A stretch of DNA of 64,000 nt from Thalassolituus marinus (GTDB lineage: Bacteria > Pseudomonadota > Gammaproteobacteria > Pseudomonadales > Oceanobacteraceae), in NCBI RefSeq assembly GCF_020320395.1, contig NZ_JAEDAH010000020.1, forward strand, positions 62,001 through 126,000. The letters are read 5' to 3'. Under the pieces are notes generated by a model. That model worked only from the letters and a program-made list of their open reading frames with translations, did not search any database and was not told the DNA's origin. Position 1 is the stretch's first letter. Each line of letters opens with the position of its first letter. Shown in pieces: positions 55,490 to 61,951 of the stretch. The position numbers were made by a program, and so were the translations under genes.

Positions 55490-56102
55490 TTTCTACGCTA
55501 TAAAATACACCGATTATGATTACATGATGTTATCGCTTGATGCCATGGACATCATTCGAAAGGCGCCCCGAGATCAGGGGTTGGAATTCGACGATATCAT
55601 GTCATTCAGTAGTCGAGATACTCAATTCTCTTCATGGTGGCGCGCCCCTGAAACATCTTTCATTCCAAATTCTGGCGCGAGAAACCCGAGGGTGCCAGAC
55701 ATAGTCATATGGCAAGCAGGCGCTGCATTGGTACTCAGCCCAAAAGCCAAAAGACTTCTTGGATATTTACTCCAGCCTTATGGGGAGTTTCTACCTGTAA
55801 GGATTATGAATGAATCCGATCCATATTGGATATTCAACTGCCTTAGTCGAAAAGACGCAGACCCTACGTTGAGCGCTTGGGACAACGTCGGTGGTGCGTC
55901 TCTAAATATTCTGAGCATTGGATTTCAAGAGGAAGCCAACGATCCGCCTGTTTTTAAAACGGAGTTTGATAACTCTACGTCGCTTTACTGTACCGAGCGC
56001 TTTAAACGTGCTCTGGAAGATTTCGATCTCAAGGGCGTTACCCTTTCGCCCTGCGGAGCAATAGCCTCGCTTGATGAAGAAATTCAGAACATCGGAAATT
56101 AA
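55482..56102 (+). CDS. Immunity protein, cassette 1 (Imm11/DUF1629-like)
   Basis: About 206 residues. I prefer the TTG at 55482 (product begins MPSFYAIKYTDYDYMM), because AGGAG lies 9 bases upstream and the position overlaps the toxin's end; the frame is open from 55458. The C-terminal half (PDIVIWQAGAALVLSPKAKR, YGEFLPVRIMNESDPYWIFN) matches the pattern of Imm11-type immunity proteins, and shares the EFLP...YxxFN segment with the cassette 2 protein. Expected to bind and neutralise the adjacent AHH nuclease. Sequence divergence between the two immunity proteins is high, consistent with distinct specificities. Confidence 0.7.
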   Translation: MPSFYAIKYTDYDYMMLSLDAMDIIRKAPRDQGLEFDDIMSFSSRDTQFSSWWRAPETSFIPNSGARNPRVPDIVIWQAGAALVLSPKAKRLLGYLLQPYGEFLPVRIMNESDPYWIFNCLSRKDADPTLSAWDNVGGASLNILSIGFQEEANDPPVFKTEFDNSTSLYCTERFKRALEDFDLKGVTLSPCGAIASLDEEIQNIGN

Positions 56103-56216
56103 GTGGGACCTATCAAGAAAGGCGCTTTTACATTGCGGTCCATGTAACTTCGCGCTTTATTTTGGGCTATGTACCCAAGGCAGATTATCTTTATATAACG
56201 TTGTGAGGCGCAGACT

Positions 56217-56423
56217 ATGAGTAATGAGAAAGTCAAAAGCCTGGCGGAAAAGCGGAGCGAGAAGCAAACTGAAACGATTCAGGACGCTATCAAGCGGGCA
56301 AAGCAGCTTATCCGCAACAATAACGCAGAGCATATTGAAGAGCCGGAAGGGCTTGCGTCAGGGGATATGGAGAAATTTCTGAGTGACCCTGATGAATATG
56401 AAAAGGAAGATAAAGATGAGTGA
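56217..56423 (+). CDS. Small acidic protein of cassette 1, unknown function
   Basis: 68 residues, hydrophilic and helical: VKSLAEKRSEKQTETIQDAI then KRAKQLIRNNNAEHIEEP and an acidic tail MEKFLSDPDEYEKEDKDE. GTGAGG upstream is a modest ribosome-binding site. Its stop overlaps the next small ORF (ATGAGTGA), suggesting coupling. I do not recognise it; it could be an accessory immunity or unrelated cargo. Confidence 0.5.
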   Translation: MSNEKVKSLAEKRSEKQTETIQDAIKRAKQLIRNNNAEHIEEPEGLASGDMEKFLSDPDEYEKEDKDE

Positions 56424-56566
56424 TACAAAAAAACTCCAGTCTGATGTCAGAGCAGGATAAGCAGCTGAAGCCACTTGCTGGCGAAGTCGATCCGAAAGAA
56501 GCAAAAACAAAAGTGTTTTTGGCAATGCAAAAAGCGAAAAATAAAATTAAGCAAACTGCACGTTAA
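56416..56566 (+). pseudogene. Small ORF with an apparent frameshift in an A7 run
   Basis: Starts ATGAGTGAT overlapping the preceding stop. With the seven A's at 56426-56433 read as they stand, it ends after 14 codons; skipping one A gives a coherent frame of about 49 codons (MSDTKNSSLMSEQDKQLKPL then AGEVDPKEAKTKVFLAMQKA), ending at TAA 56564-56566. An ATG at 56444 opens the same downstream frame without the shift (40 codons). Could be an indel, a sequencing error at a homopolymer, or slippage. Confidence 0.4.
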
Positions 56567-56590
56567 TCAAAGCTATTGTTACAGATGCAG

Positions 56591-56986
56591 ACACAAAAAA
56601 CCGGCTCCTCTCTCGAGTGCCGGTTTTTTATTCGATCGCGTTTTGTTTCAACAGAAGCCGATCAGTTCAGTGAGCTGCATAAGCTGATTTTAAACCCGCC
56701 TAAATCTACTCTTCGTCATTGATCTTTTGTGCTTGTCCCATATGGCTGTGGGGAACAAAACCCAATCTTTCGTTCTGAGCTTAGCCCGCTGCCTGAACGC
56801 GAAGGTCAGGGCAGTGGGCTAATCGCCTCAAGCTAATTAGATAGCTTTCAGAGGGATAGATGGACGAGCCAGATCTTCAGACGGTGGAGCGAAAGAAGTC
56901 AGGTTGATACCGTCAACCGCTGCTTTGTACTCTTCCAGAGTCGGGAAGCGAGCCAGAATAGTGCCCAGAACAATCATTGGGTAGAG
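56591..56986. repeat. acnB 3' end plus terminator, copy B
   Basis: About 395 bp resembling 58437-58823, including the hairpin terminator, the intergenic spacer (AGAAGCCGATCAGTTCAGTG) and the last 46 or so codons of acnB on the minus strand (reads PMIVLGTILARFPTLEEYKA, ending PSIPLKAI). It differs from the resident acnB end by scattered substitutions and small indels, so it looks like the end of a related but different acnB, not a fresh duplication. Homology stops abruptly after GGGTAGAG. Confidence 0.9.
56595..56629. terminator. Cassette 1 terminator, copy B of the repeated hairpin
   Basis: AAAAAACCGGC...GCCGGTTTTTT with inner CTC/GAG pairing, T-tracts on both strands; serves both the small-protein operon and the acnB-like end. 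Confidence 0.9.
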
Positions 56987-57147
56987 CCTAGTCCTGTTGC
57001 GTTGGCTGTAAGTGTAATTCCAATAGTTGACTATTTAAGTCCGAGAAGTATCCCGTAGACTGATGATACAATCGATTCTTGGGCACATTTACGGCTGTTT
57101 ATTCAGTCTATACAACCATCAAAGAAGACGTCACGGAGGATCAGAAG

Positions 57148-57774
57148 ATGTTGAATGCTAAGGAAGGAACGGTTCTGCATAAGGCCATATCAGAAAGCCA
57201 TTCTGACAAAGACCACGAAGTGTTCGAACGAGTAGAAAGTAAGTTCGCAAAGGCCGCAAGATTCAAAACTCAAGCGAAGGTGCAAGCTTACATCGCCTCC
57301 GGCACTCAGATGAGCTCAATAGATCTGCTTAGAGAAAAGCATTCTTCAGCAGTACTTGGCAAGCATCTTCGTTGGGCTGGCGTCGAGCGTCCAGGAGCTA
57401 ATTGGGAGGCGCATCACATTGTTTCGGGGGATCACCGAGAAGCCAGTGTCTCTAGAAGTTATTTAGCTGATGTGGATATCAAAATACGAATTGATGACCC
57501 TGACAACGGCAGCTGGATGCCAAAAACTAAAGCCGATGCCCGTCCAACTATCTATCCTGATGCCATCGGCCATAATAGAATTCATCGCCAGCGATACTAT
57601 GACTGGATTCAGAACTCGTTAGCCATAATGGACGATCCACTACAAGTAAGGGCTTTTCTGAATACAGTCAGAACTCAGCTTCTGCACGGCAATATCAAAC
57701 CAGAAATAAAGCTTCAACAGGAAATAGATGGGGCTGAATATTACGACTGGCTGAAAAAGAATCAAACATTATGA
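57148..57774 (+). CDS. AHH-nuclease toxin, cassette 2 (orphan polymorphic-toxin tip)
   Basis: 208 residues from the ATG at 57148, which has a GGAGGA site 7 bases upstream; the frame is open from a TTG at 57079 with no such site. The AHH motif appears as ANWEAHHIVSGDHREASVSR (about residue 113), followed by IRIDDPDNGSWMPKTKADAR and DAIGHNRIHRQRYYDW, giving the conserved His residues of the AHH HNH-like nuclease fold. No secretion or transport domain is fused. It overlaps the immunity gene by 4 bp. Upstream 56987-57060 encodes a short protein-like stretch (PVALAVSVIPIVDYLSPR) broken by stops, perhaps the residue of a longer toxin. Function as DNase/RNase is inferred from the family. Confidence 0.75.
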   Translation: MLNAKEGTVLHKAISESHSDKDHEVFERVESKFAKAARFKTQAKVQAYIASGTQMSSIDLLREKHSSAVLGKHLRWAGVERPGANWEAHHIVSGDHREASVSRSYLADVDIKIRIDDPDNGSWMPKTKADARPTIYPDAIGHNRIHRQRYYDWIQNSLAIMDDPLQVRAFLNTVRTQLLHGNIKPEIKLQQEIDGAEYYDWLKKNQTL

Positions 57775-58349
57775 GTTATAAGTTACTTCACGATTACAAG
57801 AGCACCTTATCTTTTCATATTGAAAACGAAGAGCTATGGACAAAAATGCCTGACTACTCTCCTCGTTTTAGGGCTAAGCCGCGAGCTGGGAGTTGGGTAG
57901 CCCCTGATGCCGAATTTTTCGCAAGTCATAATTACGAAGGTGACCCTTCAGTAATGCCTCCGGATGTATGTACTTGGTCTACTGGCAATCTAGTGTTCAG
58001 CGAATATGCTTACAAGGTTTTTAAATCATTGCTCGAACGGTCTGGTGAATTCCTGCCCACCAATGTTAATGGTTCGACATACTATCTATTTAATACCTTA
58101 CTCGTCATTCCTGAAGAGGGTGTGATTAAAGATAACGCGATAGATGTGATTGACTCTGGCGTTCACCTTGGTTTAGACAATATTCTCTTTAATGAAGAAG
58201 TACTGGACGGTGCCGTTATATTCAAAAGTAGCACAGATCGTCTTGTGCACAGTTACAGCACTGGCGAATTCAAAAACCTTTACGAAAAAAATGGTTTTAA
58301 AGGTCTAAAGTTTGAAAAAGTAATGTGTAGTAATCCTGCCCCAATTTGA
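57771..58349 (+). CDS. Immunity protein, cassette 2 (Imm11/DUF1629-like)
   Basis: 192 residues. The C-terminal half (PDVCTWSTGNLVFSEYAYKV, SGEFLPTNVNGSTYYLFNTL) parallels the cassette 1 immunity protein (PDIVIWQAG..., GEFLPV...YWIFN). ATGA overlap with the toxin stop indicates coupled translation. AT-rich, with codon use unlike acnB. Expected to neutralise the cassette 2 AHH toxin. Confidence 0.7.
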   Translation: MSYKLLHDYKSTLSFHIENEELWTKMPDYSPRFRAKPRAGSWVAPDAEFFASHNYEGDPSVMPPDVCTWSTGNLVFSEYAYKVFKSLLERSGEFLPTNVNGSTYYLFNTLLVIPEEGVIKDNAIDVIDSGVHLGLDNILFNEEVLDGAVIFKSSTDRLVHSYSTGEFKNLYEKNGFKGLKFEKVMCSNPAPI

Positions 58350-58439
58350 CAGTTGCCCGTTTTAAGTTACTCACTCAAATTTAAAGATCACTGAAGAATG
58401 AGTGATTTAGGCGGGAGGATAGTCGATCTTTTCCAGACA

Positions 58440-58477
58440 CAAAAAAACCGGCTCCTCTTTCGAGTGCCGGTTTTTTT
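58440..58477. terminator. acnB/cassette 2 bidirectional terminator, copy C of the repeated hairpin
   Basis: AAAAAAACCGGC...GCCGGTTTTTTT with inner CTC/GAG pairing. It lies between the immunity gene and the convergent acnB. Confidence 0.93.
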
Positions 58478-58670
58478 ATTTGATCGCGTTTTGTTTTCAG
58501 TAGAAGCCGATCAGTTCAGTGAGCTGCACAGGCTGTTGCCTGAATCCGCTTTCGTCATTGATCTTTTGTGCTTGCCCACGGTGTGGGAAACAAAACCCAA
58601 TCTTTCATTCTGAGCTAAGCCCGCTGCCTGAGCCAGAAGGTCAGGGCAGTGGGCTGATTCCCTCAAAAGC

Positions 58671-61463
58671 TTAGATAGCTTTCAGAGGGATGGCTGGACG
58701 AGCCAGATCTTCAGACGGCGGAGCGAAAGAAGTCAGGTTGATACCGTCAACTGCTGCTTTGTACTCTTCCAGAGTCGGGAAACGACCCAGAATAGTAGAC
58801 AGAACAACCATTGGGGTAGAACCCAGCAGAGACTCACCTTTCTTCTCAGCGCTGTCTTCTACAACACGGCCCTGGAACAGACGGGTAGAAGTTGCCAGTA
58901 CGGTGTCACCCGGTTCGGCTTTTTCCTGGTTACCCATACACAGGTTACATCCAGGACGCTCCAGGTACAGTTGGTTTTCGTACTTGGTACGTGCTGCTTC
59001 TTTCGGATGTGCATCATCGAAAATGAAGCCAGCGTATTTCGCCAGAATGTCCCAGTCGCCTTCAGCTTTCAGCTCGTCAACGATGTTGTACGTTGGTGGC
59101 GCTACAACCAGTGGTGCTTTGAAGGTGATAGGACCGTTCTTCTCCAGGTTGCGCAGCATAGCAGCGATGATCTGCATGTCACCTTTGTGAACCATACAAG
59201 AACCAACGAAGCCCAGGTCAACTTTACGGCCATCGTAGTAAGAAGCCGGACGGATTACGTCGTGGGTGTAACGCTTGGATACGTCTTCGTTGTTTACGTC
59301 TGGGTCAGCAATCATTGGTTCGTCGATTGCGTCCAGGTCAACAACAACTTCGGCGTAGTACTTAGCGTTGTCATCCGGAGCCAGAGCAGGTGCTTCGCCA
59401 GACTTAACTTCAGCAATACGCTTGTCAGCCAGGCCGATCAGCTTCTGCAGCATGCCAGCTTCGTTGTCCATGCCTTTGTTGATCATGATCTGGATACGGG
59501 ACTTAGCCAGTTCCAGAGACTTGATCAGGGTTTCATCGGTAGAGATACAGATAGAAGCTTTCGCTTTCATTTCTGCAGTCCAGTCGGTGAAGGTGAAGGC
59601 CTGGTCAGCCAGCAGAGTACCGATCTGTACTTCGATTACACGACCCTGGAACACGTTTTCGCCGTTGAACTGCTTCAGCATCTGCGCCTGAGTGGCGTGT
59701 ACGATGTCACGGAAGTCCATGTGTGGCTTCATGTTGCCTTTGAAAGTTACCTTCACAGACTCTGGGATTGGCATTGCTGCTTCACCAGTGGCCAGTGCGA
59801 TAGCAACAGTACCGGAGTCCGCACCGAACGCGACACCTTTAGACATACGGGTGTGAGAGTCACCACCGATGATGATCGCGCGATCGTCAACAGTAATGTC
59901 GTTCAGTACCTTGTGGATTACGTCGGTCATGGAGTGGTAGATGCCTTTCGGGTCACGTGCAGTGATAACACCGAATGCATTCATGAACGCCATCAGCTTA
60001 GGCGTGTTGGCCTTAGCTTTGTTGTCCCATACAGAAGCTGTGTGACAGCCAGACTGGAACGCACCATCAACGCTTGGGGAGATGGTAGAAGCCGCCATAG
60101 ACTCCAGTTCCTGACAGGTCATAGGACCAGTAGTGTCCTGAGAACCTACGATGTTTACTTTAACGCGAACGTCAGAACCAGCGTGCAGTGGGGTCTTGGA
60201 AGTTACACCAACGGCGTTGCGGTTGAAGATTTTTTCAACAGCAGTCAGGCCCTGGCCTTCGTTAGAGATTTCTTTAGACGCAGCGTAAACAACCGGTGCT
60301 TCGATGCCCAGAGTTTCAGCAGCGAAGGTCTGGATTTTCTTACCGAAAGTTACTGCATAAGAACCGCCGGCTTTCATGAATTCCACTTTTTGTGGAGTGA
60401 AAGCAGAGGCTACATCAACCAGTACATTGCCTTCGCTGTCCAGCAGCTTCTTGGCTTTGGTGTCGATGGTCAGAACGGTACCGGTTTTAACAGAGAATTT
60501 CTCTTCCAGTACTGGATCGCCGTTTGCGTCACGTACGATTTCGCCGTTTTCGTCTTTTTTCTGTACCCAGTTTTTCAGGTCCAGACCGATACCGCCGGTT
60601 ACACCAACAGTGGTCAGGAAGATAGGCGCGATACCGTTGGTACCAGCAACTACCGGACGGTTGTTAACGAACGGGATGTATGGAGAGGTTTTTTCACCAG
60701 CCCACAGCGCCACGTTGTTTACACCGGACATACGGGAAGAACCTACGCCCATGGTGCCTTTCTCTGCGATCAGCATCACTTTAGCGTCTGGGTTTTCTTC
60801 GCCCATTTTTTTGATTTCTTGCTGAGCTTCAGGAGAAATCATGCACAGGCCGTGCAGTTCACGGTCAGCACGGGAGTGAGACTGGTTGCCTGGAGACAGC
60901 AGGTCGGTAGAGATGTCACCTTCAGCAGCGATGTAGGTGATTACTTTAATTTTCTCTGGGATGTCGTCCAGCTTGGTGAAGAATTCTGCTTTTGCGTAGC
61001 TTTCCAGAATGTCTTTAGCAATGGCGTTGCCTGCTTTGAAAGCTTCAGCCAGACGAGTGGTGTCTGCGTCGTACAGGAATACCTGAGACTTCAGAACTTC
61101 ACCAGCTGCAGCGTTGTTGGCATCGTCAGACAGAGCGATGTCCAGCAGAGCTTCAACAGATGGGCCGCCTTTCATGTGAGACAGTTGCTCTAAAGCGAAT
61201 TCCGGAGAGATTTCAGCAACAGTTTCTGCACCAGTAACGATGTCTTTCAGGAACTTAGCTTTAACACCAGCCGCTGGAGTAGTACCTGGCAGAGTGTTGT
61301 AGATGAAGAAGTTCAGAGAAGCTTCGCGCTCTGCATTGCCGGTATCTTTGATCTGAGCAATGATTTCAGACAGCAGTTCTGCACTATCGATTGGTTTTGG
61401 GTGTAAACCCAGGTCCTTTTTACGAACCTCGATTTCTTCCAGGTATTCTGAATACAGACTCAT
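58671..61463 (-). CDS. acnB: Bifunctional aconitate hydratase 2 / 2-methylisocitrate dehydratase AcnB
   Basis: TCA-cycle aconitase, also acting on 2-methylisocitrate; can bind RNA when the Fe-S cluster is lost. 930 residues from the ATG at 61463 (MSLYSEYLEEIEVRKK, AGAGGG upstream); the frame is open to 61478. HEAT-like N-terminal domain (about 1-160), swivel domain about 165-380 (MGVGSSRMSGVNNVALWAG), then the catalytic core with GGDSHTRMSKGVAFGADSG (about 535) and Fe-S ligands in DLGFVGSCMVHKGDMQ (about 765) and ERPGCNLCMGNQEKAEPGDT (about 830). The very strong codon bias leaves long antisense open frames. Its 3' end has been duplicated twice downstream. Confidence 0.97.
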   Translation of the reverse strand: MSLYSEYLEEIEVRKKDLGLHPKPIDSAELLSEIIAQIKDTGNAEREASLNFFIYNTLPGTTPAAGVKAKFLKDIVTGAETVAEISPEFALEQLSHMKGGPSVEALLDIALSDDANNAAAGEVLKSQVFLYDADTTRLAEAFKAGNAIAKDILESYAKAEFFTKLDDIPEKIKVITYIAAEGDISTDLLSPGNQSHSRADRELHGLCMISPEAQQEIKKMGEENPDAKVMLIAEKGTMGVGSSRMSGVNNVALWAGEKTSPYIPFVNNRPVVAGTNGIAPIFLTTVGVTGGIGLDLKNWVQKKDENGEIVRDANGDPVLEEKFSVKTGTVLTIDTKAKKLLDSEGNVLVDVASAFTPQKVEFMKAGGSYAVTFGKKIQTFAAETLGIEAPVVYAASKEISNEGQGLTAVEKIFNRNAVGVTSKTPLHAGSDVRVKVNIVGSQDTTGPMTCQELESMAASTISPSVDGAFQSGCHTASVWDNKAKANTPKLMAFMNAFGVITARDPKGIYHSMTDVIHKVLNDITVDDRAIIIGGDSHTRMSKGVAFGADSGTVAIALATGEAAMPIPESVKVTFKGNMKPHMDFRDIVHATQAQMLKQFNGENVFQGRVIEVQIGTLLADQAFTFTDWTAEMKAKASICISTDETLIKSLELAKSRIQIMINKGMDNEAGMLQKLIGLADKRIAEVKSGEAPALAPDDNAKYYAEVVVDLDAIDEPMIADPDVNNEDVSKRYTHDVIRPASYYDGRKVDLGFVGSCMVHKGDMQIIAAMLRNLEKNGPITFKAPLVVAPPTYNIVDELKAEGDWDILAKYAGFIFDDAHPKEAARTKYENQLYLERPGCNLCMGNQEKAEPGDTVLATSTRLFQGRVVEDSAEKKGESLLGSTPMVVLSTILGRFPTLEEYKAAVDGINLTSFAPPSEDLARPAIPLKAI

Positions 61464-61951
61464 TAGCGACCCTCTCAAGCCTTAGTAGCAATGTGCTGGC
61501 ACTTCAGGTCATCAACGAAGACAGTATGTTGCTCTGACATTTCGCTATGGCTGAGTACCGTTATGTTCGATGGGTGGTTTCTTAAAAGGACGATCAGCCC
61601 CATTAAAACCGGTTATCCATCTATGGTGGCGCGTATTATAGCGGAATAATGCCGGCAAGATCATTAGTCCCCCTGATGTGCATCATTCATAAGATTAATG
61701 GTTGGTATAGGCGCTATTTTTTCAGTTTATCGGGGGGGCGGATCGGATTATCAGGAACAGATCCGCAGGTCGCAACTGGCCCCGCGGCCCGCCGTGGCGG
61801 GGCTTCAGGGCGGTGTAATGACCCTTGTTGCAGGTCTGGCTGATCCTGAGTTTTGGCACAAAAGGCCTGTTCCGTGCCATTGAGTAACCGGTATAGTCGA
61901 AAAAAACAATAAGCCCGACTTTAGTCGGCCATCTGCAGCCAGGACATCAGC
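61464..61951. other. acnB upstream region
   Basis: 488 bp without a convincing gene. A TATAAT on the minus strand (61635-61640) could be an acnB -10, implying a leader of about 165 bases. Two overlapping + strand frames of about 60 codons (61649 and 61698) have no ribosome-binding site or recognisable family. Confidence 0.4.

Noticed and set aside
58971-61193. 740-codon open frame on the + strand opposite acnB
   Set aside because: It is the antisense of a highly biased gene; its composition (many Val, Phe, Arg, His) mirrors acnB codons, it has no domain and no ribosome-binding site.
61649-61883. Two overlapping ORFs of about 60 codons upstream of acnB
   Set aside because: No ribosome-binding site, no recognisable family, different frames cover the same DNA.
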